Assembly: GCA_947044365.1 (NCBI GenBank)
Contig: OX345653.1
Span: 1,523,001 to 1,587,000, forward strand
From: Petrosia ficiformis
Taxonomy: Eukaryota; Porifera; Demospongiae; Haplosclerida; Petrosiidae
Length of the DNA stretch: 64,000 nucleotides
Direction: 5' to 3'
Below the pieces are notes generated by a model. The model did no database searches and had not been told where the DNA came from. It saw nothing but the letters and a program-made list of their open reading frames with translations. Shown piece by piece: positions 32,401 through 48,223 of this stretch. Made by a program: the position numbers and the translations under genes. Every line of letters begins with the position of its first letter. Position 1 is the first letter of the stretch.

Positions 32401-35400
32401 CAGTGTTGCTATGTTCAATGGCAGGTTTTATATCTGATTATAAAACCTGTGGTTACTTTGAAGTTTTGCCGTATCAGGATATATTGATTATTAATGGAGT
32501 TTGCAATAATGAGATTTTCTATACACAGATATATTGAAAACTCACATGTTCTTATATCTGATACAAGAAGATATAATGACAATGATACCCACAAGTAGTC
32601 CTAACCAGGCTGCAACATTCTGAACAACAAGTACAGCAATTGTTGTATCGTGAGGACTTTGTTCCCATTTATCACATCGTGGTGTACAGGTATTGTTAAT
32701 CTCGTAAAAATCATCTCGACATGTAAAATTAATAGTAATTGAGGAGTTATCGATATCAATGGCAGGTGTGCTATTTCCAGAACAGTTTTTTTCACTGCAG
32801 TTCTGTTGAAAATGTGTGTATATATGTATGTACATATGCACACACAAGCATGTACATACTAGTGTTGTTTTAGTCTATTAATTTACTAATATTAGTTTTG
32901 CCTCTTTTGTAGGTAGGTGGTAGGTAAATTATATTTAGACAGAGTAGTCCCATCAGCAAATGCTGGTCTACCTGGGAGCTCTGTGATTACAATATACATA
33001 CATTTAGATTAGGTACAAAGCAAAAATAAAAATAGTAAAACTACTATATTTTTAATTAGCTTTACCCTTTTGATGTTAAGTTTTAGTTAACTTAGTTATG
33101 GTCAGTTTTGCCCTCTTGATATGGTATATAGTTATATTAGTGTTATACCAGTTATCAGTTTCATATTGAGTGGTCAATGTGTCCAACCAAATGTAATTTT
33201 GGTATAGTTAAAATTTAGTTTGGCAATAGTTACCTCAGTTATATACTTTAATGATGATCTCTGACTCTTGTAAAAGCACTTGATAACAAAAGGTATGTGT
33301 GTATTAAAAATTTCTGTGTTATAATTTCAGCTCATCACTTGCAATTGAAATGTAGGGGGGACCATTTTTTTCTAGGTCATCCCTGCACAGAGAGCAGGCC
33401 AAAATATTCTTATTATGGACATATTATTATTCAGTATATAATTATTATACAGCTCATGTACAATAGTAATATAATTATGCAGACGATAATTATTATAACA
33501 AAAAGAGAAGAGCTCATTTCTCAACTAACAAATGATTTTGAATATATGGACATTAGATTTGGCAAACTAGTTTGGAAAATGGCAAATGGGCCAACTGTTA
33601 TTATGTACTCTGTGTGTATGTATATTTCTTATGTATATAATTATGTATTTAATCTATATATTTGTATGTATGTATAGAATTATATATGTATGCATGTATG
33701 CAGTGGGGTAACTGAGTGTTTAGTGATGGCAGGGCCAAGAAATTAAGAGTTGTAAGTAGGTGGTCTGGGCACAGCCCCCAAAAAGCTGAGGGTTGGCTTG
33801 TGGCTTTATTTCTGTTATATTACACTGGTGGAAAGAGTGCTCAAAACCAGTGTACAAATACTGATCATGAATAGATATGACAGAATAAGTGTGGGTATTA
33901 AAAAATAAAAAAAAACAAAAAAAAACAATAAAAATAAAAATTTTGTGCTGCATGGGCCCCGGCCCGTGTGGGCCTGGGTTCAGTTACGCCACTGCATGTA
34001 TGCAATATGCATACAATGCAGCTCTTATGATAATAACACCATGGAAAATGTCATACTATACAGTTTAACAATAATTATATCACAAACTTACATTCTGTGA
34101 ATGAAGTTGGACTTCGTGCGTTTCCTATAATGGAAAAGACAAAAAATCTATATAATTAAATGCATAACAAAATCAAGCCTCTCCCGTTCAAGTGTCATAG
34201 AGAATATGACTTCCCAATTAGCGGCACCCCTCACCAACATCCCTATGGAAATAATAATCCTGCATAAAATATGATAAGGGATTCTCTCATCCCGTGATGC
34301 CTCCCTTGGAGAATTACATGTAGATTGCAACATTCTCAAGCCAAGGGACAATGTCCTCAATCCTAGGATGTGGCATCTAGTGGAAGAGGCTAAATTTGAA
34401 CAATAGTATTGTAAGACTGAGAGCAACAGTGGATGCACACTAATTATGTTCTATTTCTATTACTATAATATTTCCAATTATATGTTTAACATCAAATACA
34501 AGAATTTTACTTGGACTCCTCATAGGGAATGTGAAGATCAACAACCACAGTGTATTTTGAAAGTCGAGTTAATATAATCACTAGTCAGAAATAGTGTTGT
34601 TCTAGTACTGGGTATGAAACTCAGTTCTAGTTTTAGTACTGTGTAGTAACTTTAGTATAGTATTAATATTAGCACCACATGTCTTTATAACTTTAGTATA
34701 GTATTAATATTAGTACCACATGTCTTTATAATTTTTATAGTAGTACCACACGTCTTTATAATTTCAGTACAGCATTAGTTTAGTACCACATGTCTTTATA
34801 ATTTCAGTACAGCATTAGTTTAGTACCACATGTCTTTATAATTTTAGTATAGTATTAGTTTAGTACCACATGTCTTTATAATTTCAGTACAGCATTAGTT
34901 TAGTACCACATGTCTTTATAATTTCAGTACAGCATTAGTTTAGTACCACATGTCTTTATAATTTCAGTACAGCATTAGTTTAGTACCACATGTCTTTATA
35001 ATTTTAGTATAGTATTAGTTTAGTACCACATGTCTTTATAATTTCAGTACAGCATTAGTTTAGTACCACATGTCTTTATAATTTCAGTACAGCATTAGTT
35101 TAGTACCACATGTCTTTATAATTTCAGTACAGCATTAGTTTAGTACCACATGTTTTTATAATTTTAGTATAGTATTAGTTTAGTACCACATGTCTTTATA
35201 ATTTTTATAGTAGTACCACATGTCTTTATAATTTCAGTACAGCATTAGTTTAGTACCACATGTCTTTATAATTTTAGTATAGTATTAGTTTAGTACCACA
35301 TGTCTTTATAATTTCAGTACAGCATTAGTTTAGTACCACATGTCTTTATAATTTTAGTATAGCATTAGTTTAGTACCACATGTCTTTATAATTTTAGTAT

Positions 35401-36370
35401 AGTATTAGTTTAGTACCACATGTCTTTATAATTTTAGTATAGTATTAGTTTAGTAACACATGTCTTTATAATATTAGTATTACTTCTAGTATCATACACC
35501 TGTACAGTTTTAGTATATTTCTATATAGTATCCTTGCACTACTGCGTTATTCTATATAGAATTTTATTATTGTTTATGTATATTTGTAAAAGAAAACACA
35601 ATTATTTATATACTATATAGCTACATACTTCACAAAGGTATTGAGTAAACTGTTGAATTTCAACTAGCATAATTATTATGTGTTAGGGTAGATTTTAGTT
35701 TAGTTTAGTTTTAGTTTAGTTTTAGTTTTAACAAAGTTTAGTAAACTAGTTTTAGTATTGAAAATTAAAAGTAGTTTCAGTTATTTCTACTTCTTCGAAC
35801 TAAAACTAAAACACAGTACTAAAATTGCATTTAGTTACTAGAACAATACCAGTCAAAAAGAACGTTTTGACTGCTTTACCAGTCTTCATCAATATAAACA
35901 CACCTAGTCAACCATGTATTACCACTGTGTATTCTATTCGAGGGTGCCACACAAGTAACCTATGAAATTGGGAGACTGTATTCACAAATAGTGGTCTCCC
36001 TTCAGAGTAGGAGATGAGAGAACTAATGACAACTCCCTTCAAAGTTAGACTAGTAGATCTACACATTACTTACTCTTAATATGATTGGTGTTGAAAGCAA
36101 ACACAGAGTGATAAACATAGCAATCAGGATGACTGCAATCTCTATTGATTTCGCTGTCTTCGGTGAAAGACTGAAGCAGTCAATATTATAGGTTGATATC
36201 TTGTCCTTGCCATTTGTATCAGTTGCAGAATACGATTGGTAGTTGCTGGTAATATGTTTTTGAGAACCAGATAAGCTCAGTTCTAATTCTTCAGCTCCAC
36301 TCGAAGGCGGTAAAGAGGCATAGCCTGATACAGAGCGATATCTCTTCTTTTCTTCACCACACTCACACAT
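29440..36370 (-). CDS. Frizzled-like receptor Fz-D lacking the CRD
   Basis: Eight exons: 36370-36074, 34124-34092, 32802-32546, 32171-32116, 32065-31961, 31836-31690, 30150-29954, 29898-29440. They sum to 1551 nt, 516 aa, fully open. Starts MCECGEEKKRYRS with a Ser-rich cytoplasmic stretch and a TM segment (IEIAVILIAMFITLCLLS). Exon 3 begins with the first residues of the CRD exon seen in Fz-E (NC..EKNCS) and then passes in frame into GNSTPAIDIDNSS, the start of the Fz-E pre-TM1 exon. The whole CRD is therefore missing, apparently by a genomic deletion that fused two exons. TM1-TM7 are complete: NNTCTPRCDKWEQ before TM1, LWWFF in TM3, FWVVHK before TM6, PVANLVFVVDWRR in TM7. No KTxxxW. The C-tail HSNLSPHPD is shared with Fz-C and Fz-E. 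Without a CRD it could be a co-receptor or constitutively acting; that is inference. Confidence 0.85.
30405..30652 (-). mobile_element. Family A element, reverse, shortened
   Basis: Contains ACAACAGCCTATTATAGTTA, ATATATTTCAGGTAGAATAA and GGAAAGCAATCATAGGGATC, then GGGCCATTAAAA, in the order expected for an inverted family A copy. It sits in an Fz-D intron. Confidence 0.7.
31200..31562 (-). mobile_element. tRNA-derived SINE-like element
   Basis: On the minus strand the head at 31560 reads TGGCCTGCTGGTTAAAGTGC (box A-like) and then GGTTGCTGGTTCTAGCCCC (box B-like), about tRNA spacing. A body follows with GGTGTTTATCACCGCATCC and the block TCCCGGGGAGCTGG. It lies in an Fz-D intron, antisense to nothing. 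No copy elsewhere in the window, so length and family are uncertain. Confidence 0.6.
32205..32485. repeat. Intronic repeat shared with Fz-A locus (family F)
   Basis: Second copy of the 16915-17185 sequence, between Fz-D exons 3 and 4. It carries TATAATGAATATATTTCC, CAATGGCAGGTTTTATA and GTTTTGCCGTATCAGGATAT. Confidence 0.75.
32858..33250. repeat. TAGTGTTGTTTTAGT-type low-complexity element
   Basis: Opens TAGTGTTGTTTTAGTCTATT and holds scattered TTTTAGTTAACTTAGTTATG motifs, like 6505-6800. Boundaries unclear. Confidence 0.4.
33701..33994. mobile_element. hAT-type miniature element, 8-bp duplication CATGTATG
   Basis: Ends CAGTGGGGTAACTGA and its near-inverse TCAGTTACGCCACTG. CATGTATG flanks both sides (33693-33700 and 33995-34002). 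294 bp, no transposase. It lies in an Fz-D intron. Confidence 0.85.
34590..35852. repeat. 40-bp minisatellite, about 20 units, in a TIR-like frame
   Basis: Unit TAGTACCACATGTCTTTATA plus ATTTCAGTACAGCATTAGTT repeats from about 34660 to 35480, with two alternating variants (ATTTCAGTACAGCA and ATTTTAGTATAGTA). The array is preceded by AGTGTTGTTCTAGTAC at about 34594 and followed by TTTAGTTACTAGAACAATAC near 35830. These are roughly inverted, so the array may be an expanded inside of a miniature element. In intron 1 of Fz-D. Confidence 0.85.
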
Positions 36371-36618
36371 TGGTCATGGTCTCGCGCAGCAAGCCCCTCC
36401 CACTTTAACGAATTCCGGCAGTTTCCACGCTCCCACGCAGTTATTTTAGCCTCCTAACTTACACCACAATGACCACATAAAGTCTGTTCTATAATTATAT
36501 AAATTATATATTATATCAAAAAGTCATGACAATTATAATTAGTCTTTTAAAAAATTAGTATTTCACATTAAGTTAATTAATTATATAAACATTAACACAC
36601 ATCTGTCACACTATCTTT

Positions 36619-39600
36619 TCACCCACTGTTTTCTGAAGTAGATGGATTAATATTTACACTGTCAGGATGAGGAGATAGGTTAGAGTGGATCCCCTCTACC
36701 TCTACTTCATGAACTTTTTGACGACAACACCTGTTACTAAAATGTTTCATTATTTGATTAACTCTTTTCCAATCTACGACAAAGACTAGGTTTGCTACCG
36801 GAATTAGACCCATAAAGAAATATGTAGCTCCAGCTAATCCTGGATAAACATATCTTTCAAAGTATTTGCGTTCACATCTACCTGCAAAATTTCCGAAATA
36901 TTCACAAGTAAAATATTCAGTTACAGCTTTAATAAATTTATCTTGATCTTGCGTTGATAATGCAAAATAAGAAAGTGTCACAACTCCAAATACAACATAA
37001 TAACAAAGTACAAACAAGATCTTCCTTTCTGCAAAGCTGATATTGAGAGCTCTTTTCTTTGGCCTAAATATTCCTTGATGCTGAAGAGAAAAGAAGTGGT
37101 AAATAGTGATTGATGTTAGTTATACAACTACTTACCTTATGCACAACCCAAAACATGGGTATGAACAAACTCACACCGATAGCTATTAGTACATTAAGAA
37201 CTAACATGGCAGAGTAGTACCAAAGTTCAGCACTTCGTGGTACGCAAAGTAAAGGAGGGAAATCAGCAATGATATAAGACAAATTTGGGTCTGCAAGAGT
37301 GACTACAACAGCTGGAAGGGGGAGGAGTATACCTAATAAGATGAGAGAAGCAAGAAATAACCACAACTAACACACCATCAGCCAAAATTTTGTATATACA
37401 AACAAGACTGTATGTGTCCTAGCTATAGTCATCGTGTAAGATAGTAAATAATGAGTACAAATATTTGCCTCAACTTGAATGCATATACTTAAAAACTATT
37501 GAATATTTTCTGCCTTGAGATACGACAATGTTTGCTTTTTGTACAAAAGTTGTACGTAATAATGTACTTTCACACATACAATTACCTATAATCACAAGTA
37601 TTAAATGTATATATTTTTGATATTTTTCAGTCCTCTTAGCTGTAAATGGGAACATGACTTTGTAGAATATTGAACAGACATGAAAAAACCACCAAAATGT
37701 GATACTCACTAAGAAATAGTGAAATGTTGCTCCTGTAGCGAGAAGAGTGAGAAGAAAGATTTAGAGAGAATGAAATGGAATGATAGTTTTCTATTAGTTC
37801 TAGGTCTTATTGGTAGTATACAACTGTAAAGTGTTTGTTTGGTTATGCCTTACCGACAACAGTACAAAATGTTGTTGGATTTAGGATACTCTCTGTGAGG
37901 TTCTTTGAACTACAGTAGAGTGCAGGACGATCAAATGAACTTATGATGATAAAGACAGCTACAGGAAAAATGTTATACTAAAGTACCTCTTGATTTAAGA
38001 AATGAATTCATTAGAGGAGCTTATTAAAGGGACTTACCAATAACACAATAACCGATTGTCATGTAGATGAGAAACACAGAAGGGAAAGTAAACCTAATGT
38101 ATGAAATAATATCAATATAATTAAATCCTTCCATCACTCAAGAGTGTGGGATAATGAGATTTTCTATATATAGATATATTGAAAACTCACATGTTCTTGT
38201 ATCTGATACAAGAAGATATAATGACAATGACACCCACAAGTAGTCCTAACCAGGCTGCAAAGTTCAGAACAGTAAGTACAGCAATTGTTGTATCATGAGG
38301 ACTTTGTTCCCATTTATCACATCGTGGTGTACAGGTATTGTTAATCTCGTAAAAATCATGTCGACATGTAACATTAATAGTAAATGAGGAGTTATCGATA
38401 TCGATGTGAGGTGTGCTATTTCCAGCTGTATGTATGTATGTATGCATGTATATGTATGTATGTATGTGTGTATGTATGTACGTATGTATGTATGTATGTA
38501 CATCGTAATATGTTTGCAATGTAAAGCAAACCTGGAGGATATGTTTGTGGAGGGAAGATTGCACAGTTTGGTACAAACTGTTTAGCCAGCTGCCACTCCT
38601 TTGTACAAACTTTAGTACTGACATACAAACACTGTTCCTTTGATGGCATATATACATCACCATTGGTACACTGGCGTAGAGGAAACACATACTGACACAG
38701 AAAAGGTACGGCAGCTCTCTGACACTCCGTATTGTTTAAGCCAGCTGTGAAATAATACAAAGATACAATACTGCAATAAATACCAAAGTCACAATCAATA
38801 ATTATGTGTAAGTGGTATAATGACATAGAATCAGCAGATCATGACCCCAAATCCCTATGATCATTTTTCACAATATGAGAGTACTAAACTAGTATACGCT
38901 ACATAAGGAGGCTCAATGAATATATGGCAAAGAACATATACACTTATAGACATCAAATCGATTTTTATGACCATGATTACAATATTCTTACCAATTAACT
39001 CTAACACTGCAGAAACCTCATTCTCCAGGGGTTTTTGATCTCCTGATGCATTCACAAATACATCCTCGTTCTGACCAATAGCACACTCTTGCCATGTTTG
39101 TAGAAATGATTTACAAGAAGAACCTTCATAAATCTCATAAGCTGAGGAGTTACTAGCTGGTGGAACATGGCTCCACGTGAAATTGTTAGAACAGTTTTTT
39201 TCACCATATCTTATGCAGTTCTGTTGAAAATGTGTGTATATATGTATGTTTGTGTATATTTGTGTATGTATGTATGTATGTACATACTAGGATGCTGTTT
39301 TAATTAGTTAGATTTGCCTCTTTACAGTTACGTAAATAATTAGTTAAACATTTTTCATGTTAAGTTTTAGTTAAAGCCTGCTCACATTCACGATGACCTC
39401 AAAATTAGGTCTGTGATGACTTTATGTGTAATATATTGTATAGTTTAATGTCATAAGGTTAATACATGATTATACTGCAACTCAATAATGAAGTGATGCA
39501 CTTCTCCACCAACACTTGTATCGCATAATTTTGAATGGAATATTTGTCTGACTATACATAGTAGTATGGACATTTGATTGGCCAAAGTAGTTCCAAAAAT

Positions 39601-40624
39601 GGCCAATAGTCAACTGTTATTATGTACTCTGTGTGTATGTATATTTCTTATGTATATTTATAATTATGTATGTAATTATAATGCATGTATGTATGTATGT
39701 ATGTGTTATGCAACAGCTATGATAATAACACCATGGAGAATGTCATACTATGCAGTATTAGCAATGAAGTCCACAAAAAAACTGACACTCTCTTTCCAGG
39801 AACAACATGACCACAGCCGATATATATGTTGTGGTTTAGTCATTCCCATCAACTAGTCCTAGCTTGATGGGCACTCTTTTTTTTTTAAGGTAGGCAGCAT
39901 GGCTTAGTGGTTAGAGCTTGAGCCTCTTGATCAAATGGTCAGTGGTTCGAGTTCGAATGCGGTCATGTTGTTTCCTGGACTGTTTTTCTGTTTATATCAC
40001 AAACTTACATCCTGTGAATGAGAATGGACTACGTATTTTTCCTATAGTGGAAAAGACAAAAAAAGTGAATGCATAACAAAATCAACAAGCATCTCTAGAT
40101 CAACAATCACAGTGTATTTCGTGTCATAGGTTACTAGGTTATCACACTAGTAACCTAGGTTATCACACTACTAACCTATGACACTGGGGGATTGTATTTG
40201 GCTGAAGACAATCTCCCTTCAAAGACAGACTATAATATATATACGGTATATATATATATAGTAGATCTACACATTATATACTTACTTTTATTATGATTGG
40301 TGTTGAAAACAAACACAGAGTGATAAGCATAGCAATCAGGATGACTGCAATCTCTATTAATTTCGCTGTCTTCGGTGAAAGACTGAACCTGTCTTGTTTA
40401 GTCGTACTCCAGTCAATTCTACGGGTTGATGTCTTGTCCTTGCCATTTTTGGCAGTTGCAGAATATGATTGATAGTTGCTACTAGTGTGTTCTTGAGAAA
40501 CAGATAAGCTCAGTTCTAATTTCTCAGCTCCACTCGAGGACGGTAGAGAGGCATAGCCAAACCCAGAGCGATATTTCTTTTCTTCGTTCATTTTATCACA
40601 CTGCTCAGCAGATGTAATTTCCAC
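36619..40624 (-). CDS. Frizzled-like receptor Fz-E with one frameshift
   Basis: Ten exons: 40624-40286, 40041-40009, 39221-38992, 38744-38532, 38425-38191, 38093-38038, 37958-37854, 37732-37586, 37332-37136, 37080-36619. Fullest member of the Fz-C/D/E subgroup: cytoplasmic Ser-rich N-terminus and TM (IEIAVILIAMLITLCLFS), CRD in two exons (TWQECAIGQNEDVFVNAS; VPFLCQYVFPLRQC), NNTCTPRCDKWEQ, TM1-TM7 and tail HSNLSPHPDS. Length sums to 2017 nt, one too many. The extra base is in the first CRD exon at an A4/T4 run near 39179-39183, where the conserved TWSxVPP reading is lost and a stop follows. It could be a real frameshift, a polymorphism or a consensus error; all other exons are clean. The start may instead be the internal ATG at 40591 (MNEEKKYRS). 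KTxxxW absent. Confidence 0.8.
39379..39500 (+). mobile_element. Family D repeat, left part
   Basis: Begins CTCACATTCACGATGACCTC and continues AAAATTAGG..GTGATGACTTTAT, similar to 51374-51614; the right half is lost. In Fz-E intron 2. Confidence 0.55.
39890..39990 (+). mobile_element. Short tRNA-derived SINE-like sequence
   Basis: GCATGGCTTAGTGGTTAGAG is an excellent box A and GTGGTTCGAGTTCGAAT an excellent box B, correctly spaced. The acceptor stem ends do not pair, so it is not a functional tRNA gene. A T-run follows. In Fz-E intron 2. Confidence 0.6.
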
Positions 40625-40689
40625 CCACGCATTATGATAGAGTCGCAGATGTAAGATTACAGGGGAAGGTTAAGGTTGTAGTCTTTTCC

Positions 40690-41261
40690 GTGGGCGGATG
40701 CTACTCCAATCAGTTTCTAGTCTTGCCAGCTTCTTGCTGCATACAATTCTGTACATGTATCTTTTGGAAGCCACACCCACCCGGGGGTATAATTATTGGG
40801 CCTAAATGTTTATTTTCAGAAACAAAGCTAAACACACCCTTCGGGTGGTGGAGGGGGTGGTGGAGGGGGCGGTAGGCGGGAAACCCTGGCAGGGTAACTG
40901 TAGTTGCTGTCTGAGAAAGATCGGAGTTTGATAGTGTCTAGAAAGGTTGATTTTATGGTTTCAGTGAAAAGCTACAGAATTCAGCTTTCTTCAGCCTCTT
41001 GTAACTATAAAAGTAAAATGAATTTGCAGAAAACGGCTCTATTTGTTTTCTCAAAATGCATTGTACTTGATGCACGCCATGATTGGTGGGCGTGGCTTTC
41101 TTGGTTTTGTACAATGGCAAAAATGGACATTTTTCCAACACTCCCACTATTGTAGAGAAGTATAAAGATCATGAGAAGATATGAAGGTTGCTATTACACA
41201 AGGTTAGAGTCATATTATATAATATTCTATTTTGAAACTGATTAGAGTCGCATCCGCCCAC
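40690..41261. mobile_element. 572-bp element with 28-bp terminal inverted repeats
   Basis: Left end GTGGGCGGATGCTACTCCAA at 40690, followed by TCAGTTTC to 40717. The right end 41234-41261 is its reverse complement with two mismatches. The inside is unusually GC-rich at 40840-40890 and holds two short opposing open frames (40904-41155 plus, 40953-41147 minus) without recognised domains. No certain target duplication. Possibly a non-autonomous DNA transposon of a family I cannot name. Confidence 0.75.
40843..40880 (+). other. Potential G-quadruplex block
   Basis: Four runs of three or more G separated by 7-8 nt (GGG, GGGGG, GGGGG, GGG), with GGTGGTGGAGGGGGTGGTGG inside. It stands out in this AT-rich window and lies within the TIR element. 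Confidence 0.7.
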
Positions 41262-41892
41262 TCCCTAGTACCACCTTAATAACACACAACATGCAGACTA
41301 CTACACCTGTCTATACCATAGGTATAGGGACCAGGAAGACTGTACAGACATATTAACTCAGTGTCCCATATTCTTGTCATGCTATGCTTATGTAAGGTAA
41401 GGGTTGAAAACTGTGAGCTACAGACCCCATCTCAGCAAGAGTGGATGAATAATGAACTGAAGGAAAGAGCTGATATTATCACCAAAGATGCATTACATTG
41501 ACCACCTGAGATGTGTATTGGTGACAGTCAGCATTTGAGAATGGAACCATATTTCATAAGTCACAACTTAGAAGTAAGGGCAGTGCCTATTACAAGTTAA
41601 ACATATTCATATGCTAGGTGTATGTAATTTGTACATCAGTCAATCAGTTAACTGACTATGTAGTTCAGACATTGGCGACTCTAAAGATTTAATACCAGGC
41701 AAAATAATTTAATGCTAGCATTTTGCTTGTATTAACATGCTATTTTAGGTATAGATAGCTACCCTTTACCAGCTCTTATCATGTACATATATTTGTGTAT
41801 CGCAATACTATTGACTTTAACAAGTTTTTATCTCAAATTCTACTAGATAATGAAACCAAAACTATAACTATAGTACAATCAACTAGTAAGTG
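41262..41892. other. Intergenic 3' flank of TPI, no gene recognised
   Basis: AT-rich DNA between the TIR element and the TPI stop. No open frame of note and no repeat recognised. Confidence 0.55.
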
Positions 41893-46383
<4,491 letters not shown>

Positions 46384-47289
46384 TATGATCTCAAAATGGA
46401 CTCACAAGTGGAACTCAGATCTATATTAGTAGAGAGATAAAGATTGTGTGATGACATATCCTAGCTCAGAGTATATACAATCATTGAATTTAAATGTTAC
46501 AAGAGCGCTTCTTCATTTAACAGTATATGCTGTTTTGTTACCATTTATAGTGGTGAAAGTTACATGCGGAAATAATTGATCCAACGAGCTTGCGTGCACG
46601 GAGAACTAAAGATATACCAACTCTGCCATGTGAAGGGGCTACCAGCTGCCACTAGTGATACAAGCAATGTTTATCCCAATATGGATACCAAGTGTCTAAA
46701 AATGAGTATTGATGGTATTGAGTCTGTCAATACGACTTGACTAGCGAGTAAAGATATCGATACTTGATACTATGCATGCATAAAAATGTAATTGTCTACA
46801 TTTGCTTCCAATCTTGATATGAAAGTTTTACCTATCAAATGCATGCAGTAGTATTAGTCTTAGGACCCACCCCCTTGCTTAGAATGGAAGGGGTCTAGTA
46901 TCATATGCTTCATGGAGATATCTCCTTTTCCATATATAGATATTGGGGAACTGCAATCACATAATGTTTATATACAATGGTCAACAGTTGGTACAAATCA
47001 TATTCCATGTCATTATAACAAAGCGTATTGAAACATCTCTATGATGTGAGATAACAGATGCCTTTCACTCTATGCAAAGGGTCATAAGACTATTGGTATC
47101 GTGGATTCTGTCACTACTTTGAAGTATTTTGGCATTGGTATTACTTATCACTATTTCCCACATTCTGTTGAGTTTGTTGTGGGATGACTGGATAAGTGTG
47201 TGGGTGTGCATCCATAGGAAGTTTCATTTTCAAAGTCTAGTCAAGAAATGGCTTAATTGGAAGTTTCCAGTTAATATAATTATAATTAT

Positions 47290-47349
<60 letters not shown>

Positions 47350-47627
47350 CAGATGGTTCAGCGCAGTTCATCAAGACTCCACTGGTTTGAGAGAGTAAAC
47401 TCTGTCCACATTATATTTATGATAATTTAAGTATGAACAAATTATATAATATCATAATTATTATACATCTATATATAATTATACTTTTATCATACTCACA
47501 CAGAATTCAAGGCTTCAAGCTATCCAGAAAACCGCGCCCCAAAATTAATGTAGGCTTGCCGCTTGCGTATTGGGTTGACCAACTTGACCTGGGACTTTTG
47601 TTTAGGGCCCAGGATTACTGTGTAACT
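46384..47627. other. TPI upstream region; (TA)n at 47293-47344
   Basis: Contains the TPI promoter (no TATA element I can place with confidence) and diverged GGTATTGAGT / GATACTTGATAC sequence near 46680-46780 reminiscent of the hAT elements at 12406 and 47628. Ends with a (TA)n run of about 50 bp. No gene recognised. Confidence 0.5.
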
Positions 47628-48223
47628 TAGTGATGGGCGATACCATAAATTTCCAGTACGATACGATACTGATTACTGCTCATGCAAGTATCGATAGTAT
47701 CGATTACTAATATGATTACTACTTTTGAGTAATTAATAATGAATCAGTTTGAACAGTTTCTATGAGTTTTTTTTGAAAAATACATCATTAAACAACTAGC
47801 AAAATTTAGTTGATCCTGGACCTTTTCAAAATAGTTCCATATTGGACTAGTATACTTTTTGCTAGCTCTCTTACTAGCACTAGGCTGTATGGCATCCACA
47901 TTCGATGGGCCAGGCTGAAGTGATTGTTCATGATTTTCTTCTGGAGAAACTGATTGCATTGTTTCTTCTTCTTCTCTGTAATACAGTAGTAATACTTGGT
48001 CAAACGCTCGCTGCTCCTATAGACTTCGATCTCTATCGTGCGACGTGCGTATGACTGCGAGCGTATTCTCATAATTCTTTTGAATTGCAAATTGCGCATG
48101 CGCAGGTAATCATTTTTTAAACAGCCGATACCTTTCATCGTAATCGATTAGTAATCGATACCGTAAAGTATCGACAAAATATCGATTACTTCGATACTTT
48201 TCGATTAGTATCGCCCATCACTA
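47628..48223 (-). mobile_element. Non-autonomous hAT element with BED-finger remnant
   Basis: 596 bp with perfect 16-bp terminal inverted repeats TAGTGATGGGCGATAC and a perfect 8-bp target duplication GTGTAACT (47620-47627, 48224-48231). A minus-strand frame at 47959-47744 contains KKYTSPIWNYFEKV, resembling the start of the BED zinc finger of hAT transposases; the frame then stops, so it is an internally deleted copy. TGCGCATGCGCA at 48093-48104 is a perfect NRF1-type palindrome carried by the element. Confidence 0.9.

Noticed and set aside
39890..39990. Functional tRNA gene
   Set aside because: Box A and B are good but the acceptor stem halves do not pair; a SINE head fits better.
47744..47959. 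Independent BED zinc-finger gene
   Set aside because: The frame stops soon after the finger begins and lies wholly between hAT inverted repeats, so it is transposon remnant.
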